NCBI RefSeq assembly: GCF_040675855.1
Contig: NZ_JBEGIK010000001.1
Span: 1,054,001-1,118,000, forward strand
Length of the DNA stretch: 64,000 bases
Reading direction: 5' to 3'
Source of the DNA: Microbacterium sp. LWH3-1.2
GTDB taxonomy: Bacteria; Actinomycetota; Actinomycetes; Actinomycetales; Microbacteriaceae
The notes under the pieces: model-generated
Database searches by the model: none
What the model was told of the DNA's origin: nothing
The model's input: only the letters and a program-made list of their open reading frames with translations
Position numbers and translations under genes: made by a program
Shown: positions 31,694-42,747 of the stretch, piece by piece
Numbering within the stretch: position 1 is the first letter of the stretch
Layout of the letters: the number at the start of each line of letters is the position of its first letter

Positions 31694-34348
31694 GTGACGC
31701 TTCTCGAGACGATCGCGGCGGCGGCCGCGGCATCCGGATCCACATCGGGATCGCCGGACGCCGACGCGCTGTACGACGCGTTCGTCGAGTGGGCGGGGGA
31801 TCAGGGCTTCGCGCTCTACCCCGCACAGGACGAGGCGGTCATCGAGATCGTGTCGGGCTCCCACGTGATCCTGTCGACGCCCACGGGCACGGGCAAGTCC
31901 CTCGTGGCGGTCGCTGCCCACGCGGCGTGTGTCGCGCGCGGCGGGCGCACGTACTACACGGCGCCGATCAAGGCGCTGGTGAGCGAGAAGTTCTTCGCGC
32001 TCGTCGACATCTTCGGCGCCGCGAACGTCGGCATGGTCACCGGCGACTCGTCCGTCAACCCCGACGCCCCGATCGTGTGCTGCACGGCCGAGATCCTCGC
32101 CAACCTCGGGCTCCGCCAGGGCGCCGACGCCGCGGTCGATCAGGTCGTCATGGACGAGTTCCACTACTACGGCGACCCCGAGCGCGGGTGGGCCTGGCAG
32201 GTGCCGCTGCTGCTCCTGCCCCGCGCGCAGTACGTGCTGATGTCGGCGACGCTCGGCGACGTCACCACGATCGCCGAGGATCTCGAGCGCCGCACGGGCC
32301 GCACGGTCTCGCGCATCACCGGCGTCGAGCGCCCCGTGCCCCTGCACTTCTCGTACGCCCGGACGCCCATCCACGAGACGGTCGCGGAGCTGCTCGAGAC
32401 CGGCGAGTCGCCGGTGTACATCGTGCACTTCTCGCAGGCCGCCGCGATGGAGCGGGCGCAGGCGCTGTCGTCGATCCGGATCGTCTCCCGCGAGCAGCGG
32501 GATGCGATCGCCGAGGCGATCGGCGGCTTCCGCTTCACGACCGCGTTCGGCCGCACGCTCTCGCGCTACGTGCGCGCGGGCATCGGCGTGCACCACGCGG
32601 GCATGCTGCCGCGCTACCGGCGCCTGGTCGAGACGCTCGCGCAGCGCGGGCTGCTGCGCGTCATCTGCGGCACCGACACCCTGGGCGTGGGCATCAACGT
32701 GCCGATCCGCACCGTGCTCATCACGGCCCTGTCGAAGTTCGACGGCACGAAGATGCGGCAGCTGACGGCGCGCGAGTTCCACCAGATCTCAGGCCGTGCC
32801 GGCCGTGCCGGGTACGACACCTCGGGGACCGTGGTCGTGATGGCGCCGGAGTGGGAGATCGAGAACGAGGCGGCGCTCCGCAAGGCCGGCAACGACGCCG
32901 CCAAGCGCAAGAAGATCGTGCGCAAGAAGGCGCCGACGGGCATCGTCAACTGGGGCCTCGGATCCTTCGAGCGCCTCGTCGAGGCCGAGCCCGAGCCCCT
33001 CGTGCCGCAGTTGCAGCTCACCGCCGCCATGCTCATCAACGTCATCGCACGCGGCGGCGACGTGTTCGAGAACGTGCGATCCCTGGTGTTCGACAACCAC
33101 GAGCCGCGCGCCCGGCGCTACGAGCTCGCGCGTCGGGCGATCGCGATCTTCCGCACGCTGCTCACGGCCGGCGTGGTCGAGATCGATCGCTCCGGGCATC
33201 CGGATGCCGCGGGTAGAGGCATCCGTCTCACCGTCGATCTGCAGCCGAACTTCGCCCTCAACCAGCCGCTCTCGCCGTTCGCGCTCGCCGCGATCGAGCT
33301 GCTCGACCCGCAGGACCGGCCCACCGGCCCGCAGAACTCCACGAATCCGATCGGCGAGCCCGCCGGATCGGGTGAGGAGACGCCCCCCGGACCGGATGCG
33401 TGGAGTTCATCGCGCGTCAGTGCGGGAGTCGGAACCGGGCACTACGCGCTCGACGTGGTGAGTGTCATCGAGGCGACGCTCGACGACCCGCGGCCGATCC
33501 TGTCGCAGCAGGAGTTCAAGGCGCGCGGCGAGGCGGTCGCCGCCATGAAGGCCGACGGCATCGATTACGACGAGCGCATGGCGCTGCTGGAAGAGGTCAC
33601 CTACCCGAAGCCGCTCGACGAGCTGCTGAGCCAGGCGTACGAGGTGTTCGCGTCGAGCCAGCCGTGGGTGCGCGACTTCGAGCTGTCGCCCAAGTCGGTC
33701 GTGCGCGACATGTTCGAGCGGGCACTGTCGTTCTCGGAGCTCATCTCGCTGTACCAGCTCGCCCGCAGCGAGGGCCTCGTGCTGCGGTATCTCTCCGACG
33801 CGTACCGTGCGATGCGGCAGACCGTGCCCGCCGAGGCGCAGACCGATGAGCTGCACGACCTCGTCGCGTGGCTCGGCGAGGTCGTGCGGCAGGTCGACTC
33901 CAGCCTCGTCGACGAGTGGGAGGCGCTGGTCAACCCGGTCGACGACCCATCGGCGCCCGTCGTTCCGCCCGCGCCGCCGTCGGTGCTGACGAACCGGCGC
34001 GCGTTCGGCGTGCTGGTGCGCAACGAGCTGTTCCGGCGCGTGCAGCTGGCCGCGCTGCAGCGCGACGACGAGCTCGTCGACCTCGACCCCGACGTCGACT
34101 GGCCGGCCGCGCTCGACGCCTACTTCGACGACCACGACGCGATCCTGACGGGCGGCGCGGCGCGGTCGCCGCGGCTCGTGACCGTGGACGAGACGGATGC
34201 TGCGGCGTCGGGGGTCTGGCGCGTCGAGCAGACGATCGACGACCCGGCGGGCGACCACGACTGGCGCATCCGCGGCGTCGTCGACCTCGCAGCCTCGGAG
34301 GAGGCGGGCACCGCGGTCGTGAGGGTGACCGAGGTCGTGCGGCTGTAA
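31694..34348 (+). CDS. DEAD/DEAH-box helicase with DUF3516
   Basis: This 884-residue protein is a superfamily 2 helicase of the Ski2-like group found in actinobacteria. Motif I is STPTGTGKSLVA, motif II DEFHYYGD, motif III SATLGD, and the second RecA domain has CGTDTLGVGINVPIRTV and QISGRAGRAGYDTSG. The region after residue ~400 is the DUF3516 part, with KKIVRKKAPTGIVNWG and many acidic and hydrophobic helices. The start GTG at 31694 gives a natural N-terminus; the only upstream box is a poor CAGACT. RNA processing or DNA repair is possible; no direct evidence for either. It is complete. Confidence 0.9.
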   Translation: MTLLETIAAAAAASGSTSGSPDADALYDAFVEWAGDQGFALYPAQDEAVIEIVSGSHVILSTPTGTGKSLVAVAAHAACVARGGRTYYTAPIKALVSEKFFALVDIFGAANVGMVTGDSSVNPDAPIVCCTAEILANLGLRQGADAAVDQVVMDEFHYYGDPERGWAWQVPLLLLPRAQYVLMSATLGDVTTIAEDLERRTGRTVSRITGVERPVPLHFSYARTPIHETVAELLETGESPVYIVHFSQAAAMERAQALSSIRIVSREQRDAIAEAIGGFRFTTAFGRTLSRYVRAGIGVHHAGMLPRYRRLVETLAQRGLLRVICGTDTLGVGINVPIRTVLITALSKFDGTKMRQLTAREFHQISGRAGRAGYDTSGTVVVMAPEWEIENEAALRKAGNDAAKRKKIVRKKAPTGIVNWGLGSFERLVEAEPEPLVPQLQLTAAMLINVIARGGDVFENVRSLVFDNHEPRARRYELARRAIAIFRTLLTAGVVEIDRSGHPDAAGRGIRLTVDLQPNFALNQPLSPFALAAIELLDPQDRPTGPQNSTNPIGEPAGSGEETPPGPDAWSSSRVSAGVGTGHYALDVVSVIEATLDDPRPILSQQEFKARGEAVAAMKADGIDYDERMALLEEVTYPKPLDELLSQAYEVFASSQPWVRDFELSPKSVVRDMFERALSFSELISLYQLARSEGLVLRYLSDAYRAMRQTVPAEAQTDELHDLVAWLGEVVRQVDSSLVDEWEALVNPVDDPSAPVVPPAPPSVLTNRRAFGVLVRNELFRRVQLAALQRDDELVDLDPDVDWPAALDAYFDDHDAILTGGAARSPRLVTVDETDAAASGVWRVEQTIDDPAGDHDWRIRGVVDLAASEEAGTAVVRVTEVVRL

Positions 34349-34366
34349 CCGCGCGCTGCGTCTGCG

Positions 34367-34436
34367 GGATCAGGAGATCCGGCGTAGGCGGGAGGGCGGG
34401 TGGCGAAGCGCCCTGTGCTCGCCAGGTCTCCTGTTC
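34367..34436. terminator. Imperfect 18-bp inverted repeat between helicase and SDR genes
   Basis: GGATCAGGAGATCCGGCG (34367-34384) and the complement of 34419-34436 agree at 15 of 18 positions, around a 34-base loop. It sits between convergent genes and may be a two-way terminator or a dispersed element. Confidence 0.55.
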
Positions 34437-34445
34437 CGGTCGACG

Positions 34446-35324
34446 TCAGCCGAGCCCGAGGCCACCGTCGGTCGACAACACCTGGCCCACGACCCACGCG
34501 CCGTCGGATGTCGCGAGCCAGCCGATGAGGCGTGCGGGGTCGGCGGGTTCGCCGTAGCGGCCGAAGGGCGTCGACCGCATCCACGCCTCGATCTCCTCGA
34601 GCGGCCGGTCGGTCGTCTCGGGATCGAGGTAGCCCGTGTTGACGGGACCCGGATCGATCGTGTTGAGGATGATGCCGAGGTCGAGCAGCTCTGCCGCCAC
34701 CGTCTTCGTGACGCCGGCAAGCGCGGCCTTGCTCGCCGCGTACGCCACCTCGCCGCGCATCGCTCCGTGGATCTGCCCCGACGTCATCCAGAACACGCGC
34801 CCGGTCGGCTCGGCGAACGGACCCCGCCGCTCGACGCGCTCACCGGGACGCGAGGCGGGGTCGGGTGCGCCCGCGTGCGGCGCCGCGAACTCCCGCGTCA
34901 GCAGCAGCGTCGACCGCGTGTTGGTCTGCCAGAACGCGTCGAGCCGCTCGGCCGTCATGTCGAGGATCGACCCGTCGTCGCCTGACTGCGCGTGGTTGCA
35001 GACGAGGATGTCGAGCCGCCCCGTCAGCGCCTTCGCGGCCCCGATGACGAGGGGGACGGATGCTGCGTCCCGCAGGTCCGCGCTCATGTCGCCGAGCTGC
35101 GCGCCCGGCGCGAGTTCCGCGCGCAGGGCCTCGCGCACGGCGTCGAGGTCGTCGCCGCCCCACGGCAGGCGTGTGTCGTGCGGGCGGTAGTGGTGGAGGA
35201 AGACGTCGGCGCCGAGCCGCGCGAACTCGGTGGCGACGGCAAAGCCGATGCCCCGCCGGCGCGAGACGCCGGTGACGAGAGCGGTCTTGCCGGCGAGCGG
35301 CAGGGACGACGGGGAGGAGAACAT
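34446..35324 (-). CDS. SDR family oxidoreductase
   Basis: The 292-residue protein is a classical short-chain dehydrogenase/reductase. It has the NAD(P) motif TGVSRRRGIGFAVA (residues 17-30), LVCNHAQSG in place of NNAG, catalytic Ser in WMTSGQIHG, YAASK, and the end AWVVGQVLSTDGGLG. The insert around residues 40-75 (HHYRPHDTRLPWGGDD) is longer than usual. A GAAAGG precedes the ATG at 35324. The substrate cannot be predicted. It is convergent with the DUF3516 helicase. Confidence 0.92.
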   Translation of the reverse strand: MFSSPSSLPLAGKTALVTGVSRRRGIGFAVATEFARLGADVFLHHYRPHDTRLPWGGDDLDAVREALRAELAPGAQLGDMSADLRDAASVPLVIGAAKALTGRLDILVCNHAQSGDDGSILDMTAERLDAFWQTNTRSTLLLTREFAAPHAGAPDPASRPGERVERRGPFAEPTGRVFWMTSGQIHGAMRGEVAYAASKAALAGVTKTVAAELLDLGIILNTIDPGPVNTGYLDPETTDRPLEEIEAWMRSTPFGRYGEPADPARLIGWLATSDGAWVVGQVLSTDGGLGLG

Positions 35325-35495
35325 GCGATGCCTTTCGAGGACGCCGGCACGCGGCATCCGTGATTCTGCGTCCGCGCGGATCGCGCAAGACGGGGTGGTG
35401 ACGGAGACGGGTCACAGGCATTGCATGCGACGAGGCTAGCGGATCGCCGGACCCGGTCCCGCATGGGGGGCGGCGTTCTCGGGGATGATGGCGGC

Positions 35496-36032
35496 ATGCC
35501 GACCTACGTGGCGTTCCTGCGGGCGATCAACCTCGGGGCGAACCGGAAGTTCCCGAAGGCCGACATCGTGCGTGTGGTCGAGGGCGTCGGGTTCACCGAC
35601 GTCGAGACGCACATCAACACCGGCAACGTGCGGTTCACGACACCGATGCGCTCGCGGGCGAAGATCGAGAAGGCGCTCGAGGACGCGTTCGCCGCCGACC
35701 GAGGGTTCGAGGTGCCGGCGATCGTGTTCACGACGGCCGAGCTGAAGGCGATCGCGGCTGAGGCCTCGATCTTGAGTGAGAAGCACCCGGGACTGGCGCG
35801 GCACTACGTCTACCTGCTCAAGGACGGGCTGCCGAAGGCCACCGTCGCGCGCATCGCGGAGATGGCGACGGACGCCGGGGAGATGGTCGTCAGCGGACGC
35901 GCGGCGCACGCCCTGCTGGGGCCGGGGTACCAGGCGGGCAACGTCGATCCGCTGGGAGCCGCGAAACTGCTCGGGGTCGCGACGAACCGCAACCTCAACG
36001 TCATCACGACCCTCGCCGCCAAGTGGTGCTGA
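35496..36032 (+). CDS. DUF1697 family protein
   Basis: The 178-residue protein begins [19 protein letters not shown] and continues [12 protein letters not shown], both hallmarks of DUF1697, a family with no assigned function. The length is typical. The longer frame upstream to 35421 was rejected because homology starts at MPTYV. An inverted-repeat element follows its stop, before recQ. Confidence 0.9.
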   Translation: MPTYVAFLRAINLGANRKFPKADIVRVVEGVGFTDVETHINTGNVRFTTPMRSRAKIEKALEDAFAADRGFEVPAIVFTTAELKAIAAEASILSEKHPGLARHYVYLLKDGLPKATVARIAEMATDAGEMVVSGRAAHALLGPGYQAGNVDPLGAAKLLGVATNRNLNVITTLAAKWC

Positions 36033-36057
36033 ACTCGCCGTGGCGCGGCTTCACCTG

Positions 36058-36140
36058 TCCTCAATTGAGGACCAGGGCCGGAATGCGGACCCCATCCCGG
36101 CGCGCCGCCCCTCGTCTCGGCCCCGATCCTCAATTGAGGA
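36058..36140. repeat. 83-bp inverted-repeat element, copy 1
   Basis: The palindrome TCCTCAATTGAGGA occurs at both ends (36058-36071 and 36127-36140). The arms extend inward imperfectly with GGGCCG and its partner. The same architecture and internal GCCGG-ATGCGG phrase recur at 48433-48514, so this is a repeated element rather than a lone terminator. Confidence 0.75.
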
Positions 36141-36236
36141 TGCCGAGAGGCTCCTCCACACGACCCAGGGAACTGAGTGGGGTTCGACTTGTGCACCGGG
36201 GCGGGCGCGCGGGGGGAGCGCGTCCGATGCCGCGGC

Positions 36237-36242
36237 TACCCT
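36237..36242 (+). promoter_or_regulatory. -10 box of recQ
   Basis: TACCCT lies seven bases before the GTG start of recQ, which has no clear Shine-Dalgarno sequence. This spacing indicates a leaderless message. Confidence 0.5.
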
Positions 36243-36249
36243 GGGACAG

Positions 36250-38238
<1,989 letters not shown>

Positions 38239-38304
38239 CGTGGGGCGGCCGCGTCAGGCGGTCGCAAAGCCCCGCCAGCTCGTGTGCTCCCACCGAGCGC
38301 CACG

Positions 38305-39252
38305 ATGTGCGCGTACGAGGAGGTTGGCTTCGGCTTCAACAAGGGCGTGCTCACGGGCCTGCTGCGCGAGCGCTTCGGCTTCGACGGCATCGTCTGCACC
38401 GACTGGGGCCTCGTCACCGATCAGCCGATCATGGGCACGGACTTCGCCGCCCGCGCGTGGGGCGTCGAGCACCTCACCCCCGCGGAACGCATGGTGAAGA
38501 TCCTCGACGCCGGCGCAGACCAGTTCGGCGGCGCGCACGACCCGTCGCTGCTTCTCGGCCTCGTGCGCGACGGCCTTGTGAGTGAGGAGCGCCTCGACGT
38601 CTCCGCCCGCCGCCTGCTCCGCGAGAAGTTCGAGCTCGGCCTGTTCGAGAACCCGTTCGTCGACGTCGAGGCGGCCGACGCCATCGTCGGGTCGATCGAG
38701 TTCCGGGCCGCCGGCGAGGCCGCGCAGCGCGCCTCGATCACCGTGCTCTCGAACGACGGCACCCTGCCCCTGCGCCGCGGTGTGAAGCTCTACGTCGAGG
38801 GCGTCGCGCCCGACGTGGCAGCGCGGTTCGGCGAGGTCGTCCAGACGCCGGAGGAAGCGGATGCTGCGATCCTGCGCTTGCAGGCGCCGTACGAGCAGCG
38901 CGGCACGATGTTCGAGAACTTCTTCCACGCGGGGTCGCTCGACTTCCCCGAGGAGGTCGTCGCCCATGTGCGGGAGGTGTCGGCGGTCGTGCCGACGATC
39001 GTGGACGTGTTCCTCGATCGTCCCGCGATCCTCGGCCCGATCGTGGAGGTCGCAGCCGCGGTCGCAGCGAACTGGGGCGCGGGGGCCGACGCGCTCCTGG
39101 ACGTGCTGACCGGCGCGGCCCCGGCGACGGGCAAGCTGCCGTTCGATGTGCCGGGCTCGATGGCGGCGGTCGAGGCATCCCGTCCCGACGTCCCCTTCGA
39201 CACCGCCGACCCGCTGTTCCGCTTCGGGCACGGCCTCTCGCTCAAGCCGTAG
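38305..39252 (+). pseudogene. 5'-truncated glycoside hydrolase family 3 gene
   Basis: The frame opens abruptly in the middle of a GH3 enzyme: YEEVGFGFNKGVLTGLLRERFGFDGIVCTDWG is the nucleophile-bearing end of the first domain (given here as YEEVGFGFNKG then TDWG). After it come VSARRLLREKFELGLFENPFVD, SITVLSNDGTLPLRRG and PLFRFGHGLSLKP, the second domain and the usual C-terminus. About 300 N-terminal residues, most of the catalytic barrel, are missing. The break is some 70 bases after recQ, so a deletion probably joined them. A beta-glucosidase or xylosidase was likely encoded. Confidence 0.85.
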
Positions 39253-39272
39253 ACCGCCAGGCACGGGCCATG

Positions 39273-39543
39273 ACTCAGGCAGAACGGCCGCGGGAGACTG
39301 TTGCGGCGGCGCTTCGCGCCGTTCTGCCTGAGTTGTGCGCCGCCGAGTGGCGGTGCCGGCGGAACGGGCGGGCGTGCCGGCTGCCGTGCCCTGGCCGAGC
39401 TACCGGCGGCGCCGGGCGTGAGTCCAGGACGCCCACAGTCGCATAACTCAGGCAGAACGGCCGCGGGAGGCTGTTGCGGCGGCGCTTCGCGCCGTTCTGC
39501 CTGAGTTGTGCGCCGCCGAGCGGCGGTGCCGGCGGAACGGGCG
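39273..39543. repeat. Tandem-duplicated hairpin, two 98-bp copies 173 bp apart
   Basis: Positions 39273-39370 and 39446-39543 agree except at two bases. Each copy contains a hairpin whose 16-17-bp stem begins ACTCAGGCAGAACGGC. Between them, 39400-39420 resembles the 3' end of the uspA gene (39549-39570), so the duplicated unit seems to have included the uspA tail. The region separates the GH3 remnant from uspA and holds no gene. Confidence 0.85.
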
Positions 39544-39548
39544 CGGGG

Positions 39549-40442
39549 CTACCCGGCGACGCCGGGCACGACCACGACGGGCACGGATGCGTGGCGCAGG
39601 ATCTTCGAGGCGCTGGAGCCCAGGAACACCTGGGCCAGACGGTGCGTCGACGATGACCCCACGACCATGACATCGCCCTCGGTCCAGCCGACCGACGAGA
39701 CCGCGGTGCCCCAGTCGCCGGCGGCGGCGATGCCGTACTCGAGCTCGTCGTCCGAGAACCCGAGCGTCTTCAGGTGCGCGGCCGCCTCTTGCTGTGCGGC
39801 GGCGGCCTGCACCGCCCACAGCTCGATGACCTGGGTCTGCGCGTGGCTGATGTCGGTGGTGACCGGACGACGCGACGGATTCACGAGGAACGTGATCAGG
39901 CGCATTCGGGCCGACGCGATCCGGCTGAACTGGGCCACACGGTTCAGCAGCGACCAGCTGGCGTCGTCGTCGCGGAAGCCGACGGTCACCCTCGTGACCG
40001 CGCTGCTGGTGCGGTAGCTGCGCGGCGCGATGGCCACCGGCAGGGGTGAGGAATGGACCAGCCGGTCGGTCTTGGAGGTGAGCCGGATGCGCCCGGGCTC
40101 GGCATCCTCGGCAGATCCCACCACGATCATCCGCGCGTCCCGCGCCACCGCCTGCTCGATCAGCGTCGCGGGCGCCGACCTGCCTGCGACCCACACCGCC
40201 TCGGCGGGGATGCCGGGGTGGTGGGCGAAGTCCGCCAGGGCGAGCTCCGCGCTCAGCCGCCCCTCGCCCGCGGCCCACTCCTCGTACTCGCGGTCGACGC
40301 CGCCGGCGAGCGGGGTGCCCCACCCCCGCGGAACGACCGACACCGCGACGACCGGCTCGGGATGCGAGCGAGCGAACTGGAACGCGAGCTCGATCGCGCT
40401 GCGATCGTCGTGGCGCGGTCCGTAGCCGACGAGGTACGTCAC
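39549..40442 (-). CDS. Tandem universal stress protein (UspA, two domains)
   Basis: The 297-residue protein has two Usp domains (about residues 1-145 and 150-297). The first has [20 protein letters not shown] and IVVGSAEDAEPGR; the second ends MVVGSSSTHRLAQVFLGSSASKILRHASVPVVVV, with the ATP-binding G-x2-G-x9-G-S/T type loop. GTG at 40442 overlaps the permease stop by GTGA, so it is translationally coupled to an amino acid permease. A role in sensing or regulating transport under stress is possible. The start is fixed by the overlap. Confidence 0.9.
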   Translation of the reverse strand: MTYLVGYGPRHDDRSAIELAFQFARSHPEPVVAVSVVPRGWGTPLAGGVDREYEEWAAGEGRLSAELALADFAHHPGIPAEAVWVAGRSAPATLIEQAVARDARMIVVGSAEDAEPGRIRLTSKTDRLVHSSPLPVAIAPRSYRTSSAVTRVTVGFRDDDASWSLLNRVAQFSRIASARMRLITFLVNPSRRPVTTDISHAQTQVIELWAVQAAAAQQEAAAHLKTLGFSDDELEYGIAAAGDWGTAVSSVGWTEGDVMVVGSSSTHRLAQVFLGSSASKILRHASVPVVVVPGVAG

Positions 40443-41917
40443 GTCTCGTCCTCGGGATGGATCGGCTCGGCGATCTGCTCCGGAGAGGTGTAGTCGTTCA
40501 GCGTCGCGTGCTTCCGTCCGTAGAACCAGTAATAGAGCAGCACGATCGCGATCCAGGTGCCGAAGATCACCCACGTGACGGCCGCGAGCCCCGACAGGAT
40601 GTAGACGCACGCGGCGATCGTGAGGATCGGCACCACCGGGTAGAGCGGAACCCGGAAGGGCCGCTCGAGGTCGGGCTTCGTGCGCCGCAGCACGATGACC
40701 GCGAGCGCCACGACGCTGAAGGCGACCAGCGTGCCGATCGAGACCGTGTCCCACAGGTAGTCCGACGGAACGAACCCGGCGATGACCGCGACGATCGCCG
40801 AGACGACGATCGTGTTGTAGATCGGCGTCATGGTCTTGGCGTTGACCTTGAGGAACCGGCGGGGGACGAGGCCGTCGCGCGATATCGAGAACAGGATGCG
40901 GGTCTGGCCATAGAGCGTCACCAGCGTCACCGAGAAGATCGAGACGACCGCGCCGGCCGCGAGGATCGTGCCCCAGACCGGGTTGCCCGTGATGTTCTCG
41001 AGGATCTGCGCGAGGCCCGCCTGGCTGGCCTCCTCGGTCGAGAAGAACTCGACCGGTTCGGCGGCCAGCCCCGCGATCGCGACCAGGATGTACACCGTCG
41101 AGACGATGATGAGGGCGCCGATGATCGCCTGCGGGAGCGCCTTCTGCGGATTGCGCACCTCCTCGCCCGCCGTCGCGACGGCGTCGAGGCCGATGAACGA
41201 GAAGAAGATCGTCGCCGCGGCGGCGCTGATGCCGGCTGCGCCGAACGCGAAGAAGTCCTCGAAGTGGTCGGCGTTGAAGGCGGTGAAGCCGAGGACGATG
41301 AACAGCGCCAGCACCCCGAGCTTGATCAGCACCATGATCGTGTTGACCGTGGCCGACTCGGCGACCCCTCGGATGAGGAGCAGACAGCACAGGCCCACGA
41401 GGACGACGGCGGGCAGGTTGATGATGCCGCCGGTCGCCGCTCCATCGGATCCGGGGATGAATGACACCGAGAGGGCATCCGGCAGCCGGAATCCGAGGGT
41501 GTTCTCGAGCAGCTCGTTGAAGTAGCCGCTCCAGCCGACAGCGACCGCCGAGACGGCGACGCCGTACTCCAGCAGCACGCAGCCCGCGATGATCACCGCC
41601 CAGATCTCGCCCAGTGCGTGGTAGGTGTACGAGTAGGTGGAGCCGCTCACCGGGATGGCGGAGGCGAGCTCGGCGTAGCACAGCGCCGAGAGGCCGGCGC
41701 AGATCGCGGCGACGATGAACGAGATGATCACCGCAGGGCCCGCCTCGGGGATCGACTCGCTCAGAACGAAGAAGATGCCGGTGCCGACGGTCGCGCCGAC
41801 GCCGAACATCATGAGCTGGAACGTGCCGATGTTCCGGGCGAGCTCTTCGCCCTTGTGGTGTTTCTGCTGGATGACGATGGGCTTGCGTCGAAAGAGCTGC
41901 TCGCCGAGTGCGGCCAT
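40439..41917 (-). CDS. APC-family amino acid permease (cationic amino acid transporter type)
   Basis: The 492-residue protein has about twelve to fourteen hydrophobic segments. It opens with [29 protein letters not shown], the substrate-binding first helix, and has [16 protein letters not shown] and [25 protein letters not shown], typical of YfnA/CAT permeases (here cited in pieces). Likely substrates are amino acids such as Arg or Lys, driven by protons. It is followed with a GTGA overlap by a tandem Usp gene. Confidence 0.92.
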   Translation of the reverse strand: MAALGEQLFRRKPIVIQQKHHKGEELARNIGTFQLMMFGVGATVGTGIFFVLSESIPEAGPAVIISFIVAAICAGLSALCYAELASAIPVSGSTYSYTYHALGEIWAVIIAGCVLLEYGVAVSAVAVGWSGYFNELLENTLGFRLPDALSVSFIPGSDGAATGGIINLPAVVLVGLCCLLLIRGVAESATVNTIMVLIKLGVLALFIVLGFTAFNADHFEDFFAFGAAGISAAAATIFFSFIGLDAVATAGEEVRNPQKALPQAIIGALIIVSTVYILVAIAGLAAEPVEFFSTEEASQAGLAQILENITGNPVWGTILAAGAVVSIFSVTLVTLYGQTRILFSISRDGLVPRRFLKVNAKTMTPIYNTIVVSAIVAVIAGFVPSDYLWDTVSIGTLVAFSVVALAVIVLRRTKPDLERPFRVPLYPVVPILTIAACVYILSGLAAVTWVIFGTWIAIVLLYYWFYGRKHATLNDYTSPEQIAEPIHPEDET

Positions 41918-42040
41918 GTCGGACTCCCCACGAGGTGGCCCGGGCCATCGCGCCCGGGTCTCCCCAGTCTGGTGGGCGAGGCGCAGCCGGTACAGACCCG
42001 TGCTGCGCGCACCTGTCTGAGAGTCCAGACAGGCGGCAGG

Positions 42041-42086
42041 GCGGACGGATGCCGCGCCACGACCTCGCGGCGCAGCATCCGTCCGC
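42041..42086. terminator. 21-bp-arm hairpin in the permease-GNAT interval
   Basis: GCGGACGGATGCCGCGCC pairs with CGCGGCGCAGCATCCGTCCGC-type complement (42066-42086) with two mismatches and a four-base loop. It follows the minus-strand GNAT gene (stop 42151) and has the CGGATGCYGC core. Confidence 0.75.
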
Positions 42087-42150
42087 TCGGAGGAAGCACA
42101 GAATCGGAGGTTGTCGCCGGCGCCCCCGATTCAGGGTCCTGACCCGCGGA

Positions 42151-42612
42151 CTACAGCTCCTGCGAGAAGTAGTACGCCCGCTCGCCGGTATCGGGGTCGA
42201 CGCCCTGGAAGCCGTGTCGCTCGTAGAAGCGCTGCGCATCGACGTCGGCCTGATCGACGTTGATCTCGATCGCCGACACGCCGTCACGACGGCAGTCCGC
42301 GATCAGTCGGTCCACGATCGCGCCGCCGATGCCGCCGCCTCGGGCGTCAGGCACGACGTACATCTCGTCGAGGAGCGCCACCGGTCCGGGGTACCAGACG
42401 TTGGGTCGCAGCGTCAAGAGCGCGACGCCACTGGCGGGCTCCCCGCCGAGGAGGGCGAGCGTCTGCCCGTCGGCGAGAAGGCGCCGCAGCCGCTCGGCCA
42501 GCACGAACGGACCGGGCGTGTCGGTGTCGAACTCGGTGTTGAAGTCGTGCAGCAGGCGGGCGACGACATCGGCATCGTCGACCGTCGCTCTGCGCACCGG
42601 TTGAGGGGCCAT
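42151..42612 (-). CDS. GNAT family N-acetyltransferase
   Basis: This 153-residue acetyltransferase has [25 protein letters not shown], the acetyl-CoA site, and ends [21 protein letters not shown], as in many small GNAT enzymes. The start ATG at 42612 is six bases after TACCGT, so the transcript is probably leaderless. The substrate is unknown. It is divergent from the formate-tetrahydrofolate ligase gene. Confidence 0.9.
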   Translation of the reverse strand: MAPQPVRRATVDDADVVARLLHDFNTEFDTDTPGPFVLAERLRRLLADGQTLALLGGEPASGVALLTLRPNVWYPGPVALLDEMYVVPDARGGGIGGAIVDRLIADCRRDGVSAIEINVDQADVDAQRFYERHGFQGVDPDTGERAYYFSQEL

Positions 42613-42618
42613 GTCTCA

Positions 42619-42624
42619 ACGGTA
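42619..42624 (-). promoter_or_regulatory. -10 box of the GNAT gene at 42612
   Basis: TACCGT on the minus strand is six bases before the ATG; no Shine-Dalgarno is seen, which fits a leaderless start. Confidence 0.4.
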
Positions 42625-42747
42625 GAGATGCGTGAGCCCCGCGTCACGTGCTCCTGTGGATCCACGACCCGCCCCCTAGGCTGGCAGCGGCGGGCGACGG
42701 CGCCCGCCGACGGGGCGGGGGCCGGGAACGTGTCAGGGGAGAACGGC

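Noticed and set aside
39273..39543. Possible CRISPR-like repeat spacing
   Set aside because: Only two copies, 98 bp long, each with its own hairpin; there is no array or cas gene.
42012..42032. Small hairpin CCTGTCT...AGACAGG before the APC permease gene
   Set aside because: A 7-bp stem of ordinary stability with no link to a start or stop; too weak to call a regulatory element.
39549..42287. A 912-residue frame covering UspA and the permease region
   Set aside because: Only its last third (UspA, from GTG 40442) is real. The rest is a shadow of the APC permease, whose own frame shows twelve or more membrane segments.
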